The notes under the pieces are model-generated. The model saw nothing but the letters and a program-made list of their open reading frames with translations, did no database searches and had not been told where the DNA came from. A DNA stretch of 64,000 nucleotides, from positions 62,001-126,000 of the forward strand of contig JAKPHK010000068.1 of assembly GCA_029550345.1 (NCBI GenBank). Direction: 5' to 3'. The DNA comes from Pseudomonadota bacterium. GTDB lineage: Bacteria; Pseudomonadota; Alphaproteobacteria; Sphingomonadales; Sphingomonadaceae. This document shows, piece by piece, positions 27,708-36,661 of this stretch. A program made the position numbers and the translations under genes. How positions within the stretch are numbered: position 1 is the first letter of the stretch; each line of letters begins with the position of its first letter.

Positions 27708-29636
27708 ATGTTCCTCGATCGCGCCATCCTTGCCATTGCCCGCCTATTCGCGCGGCAGCTGAAGGATCAGTCAGGTAACACCCTGGCGATGATCGCAGCT
27801 GCGCTTGTGCCGCTGCTGGCGATGGTCGGCGGCGGCGTTGACATGGGGCGCTCCTACCTCTCGCAAACCCGACTTCAGCAAGCCTGCGACGCGGGCGTAC
27901 TGGCCGCTCGCAAAAAGCTCGGCAGCGAATTCATAACCACCGGCGTCATCCCCGCTGATGTGGCGGATGCCGGAAACCGCTTCTTCAATCTCAACTTTGC
28001 CAATGGCAGCTACGGCACTGAAAACCGCTCTTTTCAGATGACACTTGAGGATGACTTTTCAATCTCGGGTGCAGCGTCGGTCGATGTGCCGACCACGATC
28101 ATGACCATTTTCGGGTACAGCAATGTCGATGTCGCGGTCGAATGCGAGGCGAAGCTCAACTTTTCCAATACCGACATCATGTTCGTGCTCGACACAACCG
28201 GCTCGATGACAAGAACCAACCCCGACGACACCGAGCCGCGGATCAATGTTCTGCGGCAGGTGGTCAAGGACTTCCACGCTCAAGTCGAAGGCACCAAGAG
28301 CCCCGGCACCCGGGTTCGTTACGGCTTTCTGCCCTATTCCACCAACGTCCATGTGGCTCCGCTGCTCAAATCCGACTGGATGGTGGACAAATGGACCTAT
28401 CAGTCACGGACTCCAAACACCCCGACGGTGGATACTGCTTCATACTACACGGTAAACTACACCGTTCTGACGGGCTCAATTTCGGACATAGCGCCCTATA
28501 CTGCGAGTAGCTGCCCCGACAGCACCCGGACCACAAGCTATGGCCCGACGACTACCATCAGCAGCAGCCCTCACGAATACTGGTACGATATGTTTTCAAA
28601 CGGGAACGATTACTGGTGCACCGGCAACGACGGATCCTATACCGTTTACGGTAAATCTTACAACAACTACTCCGTTAGAAATCATTGGAAATATTCCCAT
28701 GATGGCGAATATTACTCGTATGATTATCACTACGCTCCGGTGGAACACGATGTTACGCCGCTGAAGGGCGCCAGCGGCGATGATGCGCCGATCTATGGTT
28801 CTGTTCCAGCCTATCTCGAAGGCAATTACACCAGCAGTGAGCCATCCTACTGGAGCATCTGGAACAACGGTTGCATCGAGGAACGTGATACCTACGAGAT
28901 CGACGACTATGACAACGTGGACCTTTCACGTGCACTAGACCTGGACATAGATCTGGTTCCAACCCCCGGTGACCCGCGCACACAATGGCGCCCGATGCTG
29001 CCGGAGATGGTCTTCGAACGGGAAATCTACTGGGACTTCTCCGGCTCATTCAACGTCAGCCCGAAGGACTTCGGCGGCTATTACATCAACGCCGAATGGG
29101 CTGATGCAACAGCTTGCCCCAGCCCTGCCAGAAAGCTGGCGGAAATGGATGCGGGTGAGGTCTCGTCCTATGTTGATTCACTCGACCCGAAAGGCGACAC
29201 CTACCACGACATCGGTATGATCTGGGGGGCGCGGATGCTGTCGCCGACCGGAATTTTTGCCGCTGACAACGCCGATGTCGATGGCAAACCAACCTCTCGC
29301 CACCTGATCTTCCTGACCGACGGGCAGACCGAAGCGGTCCCGTTCGATTACGGCGCTTACGGCGTCGAGCCGCTTGATCGCCGACGGTGGCGTTCGGACG
29401 CGGAGTCTGGCAGTACACTCAACGAAGTGGTCGAACAGCGTTTTGGCGTCGCCTGCGCCGAAGCCAAGAAGCGCAACATCACGATCTGGGTGATCGGCTT
29501 TGGTACCACGCTAAACCCGATCATGACCGAATGTGCCGGGCCCGGCCACTACTTCGAGGCGACAAACGCCAGCACGCTTTCCGAAGTCTTTGCCAAAATT
29601 GCCGCACAACTTGGCGATCTGAGGATCTCGAAATGA
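27708..29636 (+). CDS. TadG-like protein with von Willebrand A domain
   Basis: 642 residues. N-terminal membrane helix (SGNTLAMIAAALVPLLAMVGGGVDM) of the TadG type, then a vWA domain with a MIDAS-like LDTTGSM near residue 161 and the partner Asp in FLTDGQTE near 535. These are about 370 residues apart, far more than in a simple vWA fold, because a Tyr/Ser/Asp-rich insertion sits between (densest at 28560-28760, where the DNA is also AT-richer). Likely surface-exposed and adhesion-related. GGAG lies 13 bp before the ATG. Confidence 0.85.
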   Translation: MFLDRAILAIARLFARQLKDQSGNTLAMIAAALVPLLAMVGGGVDMGRSYLSQTRLQQACDAGVLAARKKLGSEFITTGVIPADVADAGNRFFNLNFANGSYGTENRSFQMTLEDDFSISGAASVDVPTTIMTIFGYSNVDVAVECEAKLNFSNTDIMFVLDTTGSMTRTNPDDTEPRINVLRQVVKDFHAQVEGTKSPGTRVRYGFLPYSTNVHVAPLLKSDWMVDKWTYQSRTPNTPTVDTASYYTVNYTVLTGSISDIAPYTASSCPDSTRTTSYGPTTTISSSPHEYWYDMFSNGNDYWCTGNDGSYTVYGKSYNNYSVRNHWKYSHDGEYYSYDYHYAPVEHDVTPLKGASGDDAPIYGSVPAYLEGNYTSSEPSYWSIWNNGCIEERDTYEIDDYDNVDLSRALDLDIDLVPTPGDPRTQWRPMLPEMVFEREIYWDFSGSFNVSPKDFGGYYINAEWADATACPSPARKLAEMDAGEVSSYVDSLDPKGDTYHDIGMIWGARMLSPTGIFAADNADVDGKPTSRHLIFLTDGQTEAVPFDYGAYGVEPLDRRRWRSDAESGSTLNEVVEQRFGVACAEAKKRNITIWVIGFGTTLNPIMTECAGPGHYFEATNASTLSEVFAKIAAQLGDLRISK

Positions 29637-30235
29637 CCGGACGCCCGCTTCCCGGAGTTCTGCGCAACGATCAGGGCGTTACCGTGGTCGAATTTGCGCT
29701 GATCGCACCAGTGCTGCTGACCATGCTGATGGGTCTGATGGACCTTGCCTACAATATGTACACAATCCAGATGCTGCAGGGCGCGATCCAGACCGCAGCC
29801 CGCAAATCAACCATCGAAGGTGCTTCGGCCAACTCCACTGCGATCGACGGGGTCGTGACCACTGCGGTTCACACCATTGCGCCGTCCGCCACACTGACCT
29901 TCGCCCGCAAGGCCTATTCGAATTTCTCCAACGCCAATCGCCCCGAAGACTATGACGATGCCAACACCAATGGCACCTGCGACAATGGCGAAATCTTTGA
30001 GGATGCCAACGGTAACGGGACCTGGGATCTGGACCCGGGCCAGACCGGATTCGGCGGAGCACGCGATGCGGTTCTCTATACCGTCATCGTGAATTACGAG
30101 CGCCCCTTCCCGGTATTCGCCTTCATCCCCGGACAGAGCAGCACATACACGCTGAGCGTCAACACGGTGCTGCGCAACCAGCCATACGGGTTGCAGAACG
30201 GTGGGTCAGCGCCTTCGACAGGGAACTGTACATGA
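29633..30235 (+). CDS. TadE-like pseudopilin with Asp/Asn-rich calcium-type repeat
   Basis: 200 residues. Prepilin-like motif QG then VTVVEFALIAPVLL and one membrane helix. In the exported part DDANTNGTCDNGE and DANGNGTWDLD (about 105-132) resemble D-x-D/N-x-N-G calcium loops of thrombospondin type 3 or EF-like type. ATG at 29633 overlaps the preceding stop (ATGA), and the stop overlaps the next gene. Confidence 0.8.
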   Translation: MTGRPLPGVLRNDQGVTVVEFALIAPVLLTMLMGLMDLAYNMYTIQMLQGAIQTAARKSTIEGASANSTAIDGVVTTAVHTIAPSATLTFARKAYSNFSNANRPEDYDDANTNGTCDNGEIFEDANGNGTWDLDPGQTGFGGARDAVLYTVIVNYERPFPVFAFIPGQSSTYTLSVNTVLRNQPYGLQNGGSAPSTGNCT

Positions 30236-30927
30236 CCATACTGCGCAGCATTCGCCGTTTGTTGAAAAACACCTCCGGCGTAGCGATGACCGAATTCGCC
30301 ATCGGGGCGCCGTTCCTGTTGACCGCCGGCCTGTGGGGGACCGAGCTTGCGAACTATGCGCTGGTCAACATGAAGGTTGGTCAGCTGGCAGTCCACATCG
30401 CCGACAACGCCTCGCGCGTGGGTGACACATCAACCCTTCAGAATCGCAAGATCTACGAAGGCGACATCAATGACGTGATCTATGGCGCCCAGATTCAAGG
30501 CGGGCCGGGCATAGGCCTTTACGACAATGGCCGGGTTATGATTTCCAGCCTGGAGTTCCGTGATGACGGCGCTGAAGGCGAACAATTCATCCACTGGCAG
30601 CGCTGCCGCGGTGCAAAAACCGTGGCTTCAGGCTTTGGTGATGAAGGCGATATCCTTGCCGACGGGATGGGGCCGGAGGGACGCGAGGTAATCGCCCAGG
30701 AGGGCGATGCGGTGATCTTCGTCGAGATCAACTATACCTACCAGCCGCTGATTTCAGCCAGCTTTCTGGGAAGCCCGGACATCCACTCGATCGCCTCGTT
30801 CACAGTGCGTGATGACCGTGACCTGAGCCAGATCTATCAGCGCGACCCCGGCAAGCCCGACCCGGTCCAGCGGTGTGACCTCTATTCCGGCAATGTCCAG
30901 CTCGACGCATCGGGGACGGCAGGCTAG
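30232..30927 (+). CDS. TadE-like pseudopilin
   Basis: 231 residues, with SG then VAMTEFAIGAPFLL (Gly, Glu at +5) and one membrane helix, followed by a mixed exported domain with two cysteines (QRCRG, QRCDLY). Overlaps the preceding gene by 4 bp. Last gene of the Tad-like run; convergent with pdhB 26 bp away. No tadA, tadB/C, cpaB/C or prepilin peptidase gene is in the window. Confidence 0.75.
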   Translation: MTILRSIRRLLKNTSGVAMTEFAIGAPFLLTAGLWGTELANYALVNMKVGQLAVHIADNASRVGDTSTLQNRKIYEGDINDVIYGAQIQGGPGIGLYDNGRVMISSLEFRDDGAEGEQFIHWQRCRGAKTVASGFGDEGDILADGMGPEGREVIAQEGDAVIFVEINYTYQPLISASFLGSPDIHSIASFTVRDDRDLSQIYQRDPGKPDPVQRCDLYSGNVQLDASGTAG

Positions 30928-30953
30928 TCGCCGAAACGACCAGCCCGGGTGCC

Positions 30954-32300
30954 CTAACGGTAACAAACCTTGCGGACCGCCGCGACGATCCGGCCGGCAT
31001 CAATGATCGCGGCCTTTTCCAGATTTGCGGCATAGGGCAGCGGCACGTCCTCATCGCAAACCCGCAGGACCGGCGCATCGAGATGATCGAAGCCATCCTC
31101 CATGCAGATCGCCATCACCTCCGACGCGATCGAGCACTGCGGCCAGCCTTCCTCGGCAATCACCAGACGGTTGGTCTTGGCCAGTGAAGTCAGCACGGCC
31201 TCACGGTCGAGCGGGCGCAGGGTTCGCAGGTCGATCACTTCGGCATCGATCCCCTCACCCGCCAGCAGTTCAGCGGCTTCGAGCGCCAGGCCGACACCGA
31301 TCGAATAGGACACGATAGTTACGTCCTTGCCTTCACGCATGATCCGTGCCTTGCCGATTAGCAGGACGTGATCGTCGAGTTCCGGCAGCTCGAAATTGCG
31401 GCCATAGACTAGCTCGTTTTCGAGGAAGACCACCGGATCGTCACTGCGGATCGCCGCCTTGAGCAGACCCTTGGCGTCCGAGGCATCGTAGGGTGCAATC
31501 ACGATCAGGCCCGGGACGTTAGCATACCACGGGCCATAGTTCTGGCTGTGCTGCGCCCCAACCCGGCTCGCGGCGCCGTTGGGGCCGCGGAACACGATCG
31601 GGCAACGCATCTGGCCGCCCGACATATAGTTGGTCTTCGCGGCCGAATTGATCACATGGTCGATCGCCTGCATTGCGAAGTTGAAGGTCATGAACTCAAC
31701 GATCGGGCGCAGCCCGCCCATCGCCGCACCGGCACCGATCCCGGCAAAGCCATATTCGGTGATCGGGGTATCGATCACCCGCTTGGGTCCGAACTCATCG
31801 AGCAAGCCCTGAGTGACCTTGTAGGCGCCTTGGTACTGGGCGACTTCTTCACCCATTACGAAGACCCGGTCGTCGCGGCGCATTTCCTCGGCCATGGCAT
31901 CGCGCAGGGCTTCGCGGACGGTAATCTGACGCATATTGGTACCGGCCGGAACGGCGGGGTCCGCAGGGCGAACGACAGCAGCCGGACGTTCGGCCACCAC
32001 AACTTCCGCCACTGGCGCGGCAGGGGCCGGAGCCGGCGCGGACGCAGGTGCGGCGTCCCCTTCGCCGCCGATCGTCGCGATCACGGTGCCGACCTTGACG
32101 CCCTCGGTGCCTTCAGGAACCAGTATCGCGCCGATGGTGCCTTCATCGACAGCTTCGAATTCCATCGTCGCCTTGTCGGTTTCGATCTCGGCCAGGATGT
32201 CGCCGGCCTTGACCTCATCCCCGGCCTTGACCAGCCACTTGGCAAGCGTGCCTTCCTCCATCGTCGGAGAAAGCGCGGGCATCTTCAGTTCGATGGTCAT
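30954..32300 (-). CDS. pdhB: Pyruvate dehydrogenase E1 beta subunit with lipoyl domain
   Basis: 448 residues. An N-terminal lipoyl domain (1-about 78) has the lysine K43 in [10 protein letters not shown] Pro/Ala linker (about 82-120) follows, then the transketolase-type E1 beta domain with [33 protein letters not shown] and the C-terminal [11 protein letters not shown]. Together with PdhA it decarboxylates pyruvate using thiamine diphosphate. A lipoyl domain fused to E1 beta is common in alphaproteobacteria. It overlaps pdhA by one base. The E2 gene (pdhC) is not adjacent. Confidence 0.97.
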   Translation of the reverse strand: MTIELKMPALSPTMEEGTLAKWLVKAGDEVKAGDILAEIETDKATMEFEAVDEGTIGAILVPEGTEGVKVGTVIATIGGEGDAAPASAPAPAPAAPVAEVVVAERPAAVVRPADPAVPAGTNMRQITVREALRDAMAEEMRRDDRVFVMGEEVAQYQGAYKVTQGLLDEFGPKRVIDTPITEYGFAGIGAGAAMGGLRPIVEFMTFNFAMQAIDHVINSAAKTNYMSGGQMRCPIVFRGPNGAASRVGAQHSQNYGPWYANVPGLIVIAPYDASDAKGLLKAAIRSDDPVVFLENELVYGRNFELPELDDHVLLIGKARIMREGKDVTIVSYSIGVGLALEAAELLAGEGIDAEVIDLRTLRPLDREAVLTSLAKTNRLVIAEEGWPQCSIASEVMAICMEDGFDHLDAPVLRVCDEDVPLPYAANLEKAAIIDAGRIVAAVRKVCYR

Positions 32301-33376
32301 CAGTAGCCCTCCACCAGAACGTCGGTGTAGAGTTCGCTCATTTCAGGCTCCGGCGAATTTTCCGCAAAATCAGCGGATTCGTTGACCTTGCTGCGAATCT
32401 GCTTTTCGATTTCCTTGAGCCGCTCCTCGGCCACACCGCGTTGCAGCAGTTCGGCCTTGGCGGCATCAATCGGATCGTGCTTTTCGCGCATTTCCTGCAC
32501 TTCTTCGCGCGTGCGGTACTTGGCCGGGTCCGACATCGAGTGACCGCGATAGCGATAAGTGTGCAGTTCCATCAGCACCGGCCCCTTGCCCGAGCGGACG
32601 TGCGCCACGGCCACCTCGGCCGCTGCCCGCACCTCAAGCACATCCATGCCGTTGACGCTGATCCCCGGAATGCGAAACGCCGTGCCGCGGCGGTGGAAAT
32701 GGGTTTCGGCCGAACCGCGGGTTACCGCAGTACCCATGGCATAGCCGTTGTTCTCAACCACGAAGATCACCGGCAGGTTCCACAGCGCCGCCATGTTGAA
32801 GGCTTCATAGACCTGCCCCTGGTTGGCAGCACCATCGCCGAAATAGGCCATGCAAAGGCCGCCGTCCTCACGGTACTGGTGGCCAAAGGCCAGCCCGGCA
32901 CCCAGCGGGACCTGCGCGCCGACAATGCCGTGCCCGCCATAGAACTTATGCTCGGTCGAGAACATATGCATCGACCCGCCCTTGCCCTTGGAAATGCCCG
33001 CGCCGCGCCCGGTAAGCTCGGCCATGATCACCTTGGGGTCGATGCCGTAGGCCAGCATATGCCCGTGATCACGGTATCCGGTGATCACGCTGTCCTTGCC
33101 CGCTTCAAGCGCGGATTGCAGGCCAACCGCCACGGCTTCCTGGCCGATATAGAGGTGACAGAACCCACCGATCAGACCGAGTCCGTAAAGCTGCCCTGCC
33201 TTTTCCTCAAACCGGCGGATCAGCAGCATCTGCTCATAGAAATGCAGCAATTCTTCATCGCTGGCAGCATAGCGCGGGTTGGCGTCGCAGGCCTCTTGCA
33301 GGCTGCGCAGCGCGAAGGTTTCGTCGCCTTTGGCTGCCTTGGCAGGCGCCTTGCGGCTCGAAGCGGTCTTAGCCAA
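32300..33376 (-). CDS. pdhA: Pyruvate dehydrogenase E1 alpha subunit
   Basis: Thiamine-diphosphate-binding half of E1. About 358 residues. Motifs: [25 protein letters not shown], and the ThDP signature GDGAANQGQ... ending [10 protein letters not shown], then the phospho-loop-like [12 protein letters not shown] place the start at TTG 33376 because AGGGGA lies 8 bp before it and the product then begins (M)AKTASSRK, like family members; a GTG at 33406 is the alternative. First gene of pdhA-pdhB. Confidence 0.95.
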   Translation of the reverse strand: MAKTASSRKAPAKAAKGDETFALRSLQEACDANPRYAASDEELLHFYEQMLLIRRFEEKAGQLYGLGLIGGFCHLYIGQEAVAVGLQSALEAGKDSVITGYRDHGHMLAYGIDPKVIMAELTGRGAGISKGKGGSMHMFSTEHKFYGGHGIVGAQVPLGAGLAFGHQYREDGGLCMAYFGDGAANQGQVYEAFNMAALWNLPVIFVVENNGYAMGTAVTRGSAETHFHRRGTAFRIPGISVNGMDVLEVRAAAEVAVAHVRSGKGPVLMELHTYRYRGHSMSDPAKYRTREEVQEMREKHDPIDAAKAELLQRGVAEERLKEIEKQIRSKVNESADFAENSPEPEMSELYTDVLVEGY

Positions 33377-33495
33377 TTTCGTATCCCCTGGGGTTTGGAA
33401 CGACACAACTGCCTATAAAGCCAAGCACGGCCGAGGCAATGCGCCGCATACGAATTAGGACAAACACGCTCAGCGAGTGAGAGAATTCGGTGCGA

Positions 33496-33804
33496 TCACT
33501 CGACGATCAGCACAACCTCATCCGGGTGGACGACGTTAAGGTTCGAGCGGACCAACTGACCGGCCATATCCGGATCGACATGACGTGGATCGAGCAGTGC
33601 AACCCGATTCTTAAGCTCGTCACGATCGGCAGTAAGGCGCACCAGCTCTTTCTGACGCTCGGCCAGCAAGCGGCTGTTCTCGCTCCAGGAAAGAAATCCG
33701 CTCGGCCCGACCAGAACCCAGCCCCCCATGATCAACAGGCAAAACAAGGCGAAGGCCTGGGTCAGCCGTTCTTTCGCCAATTTCGGATTTGCCTGTCCAC
33801 CCAT
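33496..33804 (-). CDS. ftsB: FtsB/DivIC-family septum formation initiator
   Basis: 102 residues: short basic cytoplasmic N-terminus, one membrane helix (AFALFCLLIMGGWVLVG), then a coiled coil (SRLLAERQKELVRLTADRDE) and a conserved DPRHVDPDMAGQLVRSNL ending. This is the FtsB layout, part of the FtsQLB division complex. ATG 33804 is preferred; a GTG six codons upstream exists. It lies upstream of pdhA on the same strand, as in many sphingomonads and rhizobia, with a 119-bp gap. Confidence 0.85.
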   Translation of the reverse strand: MGGQANPKLAKERLTQAFALFCLLIMGGWVLVGPSGFLSWSENSRLLAERQKELVRLTADRDELKNRVALLDPRHVDPDMAGQLVRSNLNVVHPDEVVLIVE

Positions 33805-33945
33805 GGTTAATCTTAGAATCACAGTTGATTCAGCAGTTCAAGCGGAAAGTTTGAATCGAAGTGAAATAATCGGCACGATCGCCCGGTCCGAAGACGAAAT
33901 CAGACCATTCCCACAACCAGCGGGTGCGCTCGAATGAAGGAAGAA

Positions 33946-34022
33946 TGGTGCGCCCGGCGGGATTCGAACCCACGGCCCCCAGATTAGGAATCTGATGCTC
34001 TATCCGGCTGAGCTACGGGCGC
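33946..34022 (-). tRNA. tRNA-Arg, anticodon CCT
   Basis: The minus strand folds as a tRNA of 77 nt including an encoded CCA. The acceptor stem is GCGCCCG with CGGGCGC, followed by discriminator A and CCA. D-arm AGCTCAGCCGGATAGAGC; anticodon stem TCAGA/TCTGG with loop TTCCTAA, so the anticodon is CCT (reads AGG); T-arm GGGTTCGAATCCC. Confidence 0.97.
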
Positions 34023-34059
34023 CCGCGCCTCCCATAGGCATAGCGCAGCGCCGTGGCAA

Positions 34060-34518
34060 TCAGTTGAGATCGTCCGGCGGAGTGACCGGAAACGGCAACG
34101 GCATAACCGCTATTCCCTCTTCCAGCAGTCCGCGCGCTTCGTCTGCTGTCGCCTGGCCGTGGATCACCTCGGCCTCACGTTCGCCATAATGCATTTCGCG
34201 CGAAGTCTCGGCGAAGTCCTTGCCAACCCAGCGCGAATTGCTGAGCGCTTGTGCCTGCACCTCAGCCAGCCTGGCCAGCACCTGCTGGGCTTCAACCGGC
34301 AGATCTCCACCGGCAACGGACTGTGCGGCTTGCACTTCGGCGTGCTGGTTGCCTTTACGCGGCACGGCGGGTGCCATCGGCGCTTTTTCCACCTCCTCCG
34401 ATCCGCACTGCGGGCACGCGATGAGGCCTCGCACGCTCTGATCGGCGAAATCGGCAGAGGAGGCAAACCAGCCCTCAAACCGGTGCCCGCCTTCGCAGCA
34501 AAGATCGAACACGATCAC
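34060..34518 (-). CDS. DUF1178-family protein
   Basis: 152 residues of DUF1178, widespread in alpha- and betaproteobacteria. It starts VIVFDLCCEGGHRFEGWF and has a CPQCGS pair near residue 35, suggesting a zinc ribbon with the N-terminal CC. The C-terminal half includes WVGKDFAETSREMHYGE and IHGQATADEARGLLEEG. The start is GTG 34518, overlapping the upstream hydrolase stop by 4 bp (GTGA). Function unknown. Confidence 0.85.
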   Translation of the reverse strand: MIVFDLCCEGGHRFEGWFASSADFADQSVRGLIACPQCGSEEVEKAPMAPAVPRKGNQHAEVQAAQSVAGGDLPVEAQQVLARLAEVQAQALSNSRWVGKDFAETSREMHYGEREAEVIHGQATADEARGLLEEGIAVMPLPFPVTPPDDLN

Positions 34519-35330
34519 GCGTTTATCGGCCGTTTGTTAGACAGGCTGGGAAGCTGTTCACGCACAGCCCTGATCCTGGCCGGATCGAGTTCGGCAAAGG
34601 CCAGTCCAGCCTCTTCCCCGCCCATGTCAATCACCACGTCGCCCCAGGGATCGACCACCAGCGAATGCCCATAGGTTTCGCGCCCGTCCTGATGCTGGCC
34701 GACCTGCGCGGCCGATACGACATAAGCGCTGGCCTCGATCGCGCGGGCCCGCTGCATGATATGCCAGTGCGCAGCGCCGGTTGGCCGGGTGAAGGCAGCG
34801 GGAATTGCGATCACATCGCAGCGCGCCCTGCCCAGCGCTTCGAACAGCGCCGGAAAGCGCAGGTCATAACAGATCGCCAGCCCCAGTCTGCCAATCGGCG
34901 TTTCGACCGTAACCACGGCCTCCCCGGCGGTGTAGGCAGCTGATTCGCGCCAGCTTTCCCCCGTATCCAGATCGACATCGAACATATGAATCTTGTCGTA
35001 TCGCGCGGCGATTTCACCGTTGCTGTCGATCACAAGGGCCCGATTGGCCCATTTGCCATCTTCGCGCAGGACCGGGATCGAACCGATTGCGACCCAGATC
35101 CCCGCCCCTGCCGCAGCCTCTCGCACCGCGGCCAGTACGGGGTTTTCGACCTCTGGGACGATCCGGGGTGTAGCCCGGGCGCGATCGCGATCGATCAGTC
35201 CGGCCATTTCCGGCGTAAACAGCATTTCCGCCCCGCCCATCGCCGCAGCGCCGATCGCGGCTACAATGGACTGGGCATTTGCGGCGGGATCGATCCCCGA
35301 GGTCATCTGCAAAAGGGCGACCCGGTGCAC
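34515..35330 (-). CDS. Carbon-nitrogen hydrolase (nitrilase family, Nit1-like)
   Basis: 271 residues. The Glu-Lys-Cys triad is visible: E in FTPEMAGL, K in RYDKIHMFDVD, C in LAICYDLRFP. The RYDKIHMFDVD spacing fits the Nit branch, whose members repair deaminated glutathione. I use GTG 35330, five bases after the glutaredoxin stop; frames further upstream would read through grxC. Position after glutaredoxin fits a glutathione link, which is inference. Confidence 0.85.
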   Translation of the reverse strand: MHRVALLQMTSGIDPAANAQSIVAAIGAAAMGGAEMLFTPEMAGLIDRDRARATPRIVPEVENPVLAAVREAAAGAGIWVAIGSIPVLREDGKWANRALVIDSNGEIAARYDKIHMFDVDLDTGESWRESAAYTAGEAVVTVETPIGRLGLAICYDLRFPALFEALGRARCDVIAIPAAFTRPTGAAHWHIMQRARAIEASAYVVSAAQVGQHQDGRETYGHSLVVDPWGDVVIDMGGEEAGLAFAELDPARIRAVREQLPSLSNKRPINA

Positions 35331-35334
35331 CGCG

Positions 35335-35598
35335 TCAAAGCCCCAGCAGCGGATCGAGCTTTCCGGCCCGGTCAAGCGCATGGATGTCATCGCACCCGCC
35401 AACCGCCTGATCGTCGATCAGGATTTGCGGCACGGTCATCGCGCCGGGCACCCGCCCCTGCATCTCGGCCCGTTTGGGGCCGCCAAGGGTGATGTCGTAT
35501 TCGGTATAGGAGATGCCCTTGCCATCAAGCAGGGCCTTGGCCCGGACGCAGTATGGGCAACCCCACTTGGTGTAGATTTCAACCTTGGCAGCTGACAC
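35335..35598 (-). CDS. grxC: Glutaredoxin 3
   Basis: 87 residues with active site WGCPYCVRAK and the glutathione-binding TVPQILIDD and GGCDDIHAL segments. GTG 35598 is chosen because AAGAGGAG sits 7 bp before it; an ATG at 35634 would add twelve residues without such a site. Reduces disulfides with glutathione. First of a grxC-nitrilase-DUF1178 run with tight spacing. Confidence 0.93.
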   Translation of the reverse strand: MSAAKVEIYTKWGCPYCVRAKALLDGKGISYTEYDITLGGPKRAEMQGRVPGAMTVPQILIDDQAVGGCDDIHALDRAGKLDPLLGL

Positions 35599-35610
35599 GG
35601 ACTGGCTCCT

Positions 35611-35637
35611 CTTGAAACGCGGCGGGGCTATCATACA
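35611..35637 (+). promoter_or_regulatory. Possible RpoH (heat-shock) promoter for hsp20
   Basis: CTTGAAA at 35611-35617 matches the heat-shock sigma factor -35. A CTATCAT/CATACA stretch at 35628-35637 is a weaker -10. Transcription from here would start around 35643 and include the thermometer hairpins below. The -10 is not a close match, so this is tentative. Confidence 0.35.
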
Positions 35638-35677
35638 TCGGTAGCGAAGTCATGGCCTGCAAGTGGCCCTGGCTTCA

Positions 35678-35735
35678 CCGGAACGCCGCTTACGGGTTCC
35701 GGACCATCATGATTGCTCAGACAGAGGATTATGCC
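35678..35735 (+). promoter_or_regulatory. ROSE-like RNA thermometer over hsp20 ribosome-binding site
   Basis: Two hairpins precede the hsp20 ATG. Hairpin A (35678-35702): CCGGAAC pairs with GTTCCGG, with an inner CCG/CGG and CTTA loop. Hairpin B (35708-35733): CATGATTGCTC pairs with GAGGATTATG around loop AGACA, leaving one unpaired G (35715). The ribosome-binding site GAGGA (35724-35728) is thus fully paired, and TTGCT opposite it with its unpaired G is the hallmark of ROSE elements, which melt on heat. Found by eye, not by covariance model. Confidence 0.75.
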
Positions 35736-36203
35736 ATGAACCGTTTTGATTTCACCCCCTATCGCCGCACCATGGTCGGTTTCGACCGGTTGTTCGACCT
35801 GCTTGAAAACCAGGGCCGGATGAATGGCGGTGACAATTATCCCCCCTTCAACGTCGAGCGCCGCAGCGACGATGCCTATCGCATCACCCTGGCTGTGGCC
35901 GGATTCAAGCCCGCCGACATCGAAATTACCGCCCAGCAGAACCTGCTGGTGATCCAGGGCCGCAAGGGCGACGAGGCTTCGGCCGGGCAGTTCCTCCACG
36001 TCGGCATCGCACAGCGCGGGTTCGAACGTCGGTTCGAGCTTGCCGACTATGTCCGGGTTGAGGACGCCAACCTTGAGGACGGATTGCTGACCATCGATCT
36101 GGTGCGCGAAGTGCCCGAAGCGATGAAGCCCAAGAAGATTCCGGTCGGCACCCAGAAGACCCTGAGCGTGGTCAAGGACCAGGACAGCAGCCAGGCTGCC
36201 TGA
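35736..36203 (+). CDS. Small heat-shock protein, Hsp20/IbpA family
   Basis: 155-residue ATP-independent chaperone that holds unfolded proteins. Alpha-crystallin domain about 36-125, with YRITLAVAGFKPADIEI and the ELADYVRVEDANLEDGLLTI segment. A C-terminal IPV (135-137), the I-x-I/V tail motif, serves oligomer contacts. ATG 35736 lies 7 bp after GAGGA, which is locked in a ROSE-like hairpin, so heat control of translation is expected. Single-gene unit followed by a strong hairpin. Confidence 0.93.
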   Translation: MNRFDFTPYRRTMVGFDRLFDLLENQGRMNGGDNYPPFNVERRSDDAYRITLAVAGFKPADIEITAQQNLLVIQGRKGDEASAGQFLHVGIAQRGFERRFELADYVRVEDANLEDGLLTIDLVREVPEAMKPKKIPVGTQKTLSVVKDQDSSQAA

Positions 36204-36228
36204 ACAGCGCGCCGACCCTGAATGAATA

Positions 36229-36256
36229 GGGGGTGGAGTCTTGCGACTCCACCCCC
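36229..36256 (+). terminator. Strong hairpin after hsp20
   Basis: A perfect 12-bp stem GGGGGTGGAGTC / GACTCCACCCCC with a TTGC loop, 25 bp after the hsp20 stop. No T-run follows on either strand, so it is a weak intrinsic terminator by rule but a likely transcript 3' end. Confidence 0.5.
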
Positions 36257-36661
36257 ACGACGCTCGCGCGCCGCCTTATCGCATCATGATCATCCGGGTC
36301 GCAGAAGAAGATCCGATCGCGACAAGCCCTTGTTACCCATATGGCGGCCAAACCGCCAAAAAAATCATCCATCGCCACAAGGCTACCCCGCCTGTAGCAT
36401 CATTCCCGCAACGAACAGAGTTGAGATTGTCTTAGCGCCGAAATTTTCTTTCAGGCTAAGTCGTTCCCCCCACTCGAAATTTCCAACTCCCCACCTGGAG
36501 GCCGGCAGACAGCCGGGTCGCCGAGGCTTACATTCTTTCACCAACCCTACCGCAATTCGCTTGCGATTCGGCTCGCGAGGCCCCGGCTAAGCCGCCGGAA
36601 CCCGCCTATGCAAGGGCTTTTCACCGGAAACCGACGAACACCGACACGCTATCGACCAAAC
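36257..36661. other. 405-bp non-coding region between convergent hsp20 and pyrG
   Basis: No convincing protein frame. Contents: a palindrome TGGCGG-CCAAA-CCGCCA next to a run of seven A (36344-36366), a GCTAC/GTAGC stem on the minus strand near 36385, and several short GC stems near 36500-36600. Composition is patchy, with AT-rich stretches near 36430. A structured small RNA is possible but I could not match one to tmRNA, 6S or RNase P RNA. Confidence 0.3.

Noticed and set aside
36340..36370. Intrinsic terminator from TGGCGG/CCGCCA next to a run of seven A
   Set aside because: The A/T run is on the wrong side for either strand: on the minus strand the T-run precedes the hairpin instead of following it.
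36172..36378. Possible 68-codon minus-strand gene antisense to the hsp20 3' end
   Set aside because: It crosses the strong hairpin after hsp20, has no ribosome-binding site and no recognised domain.
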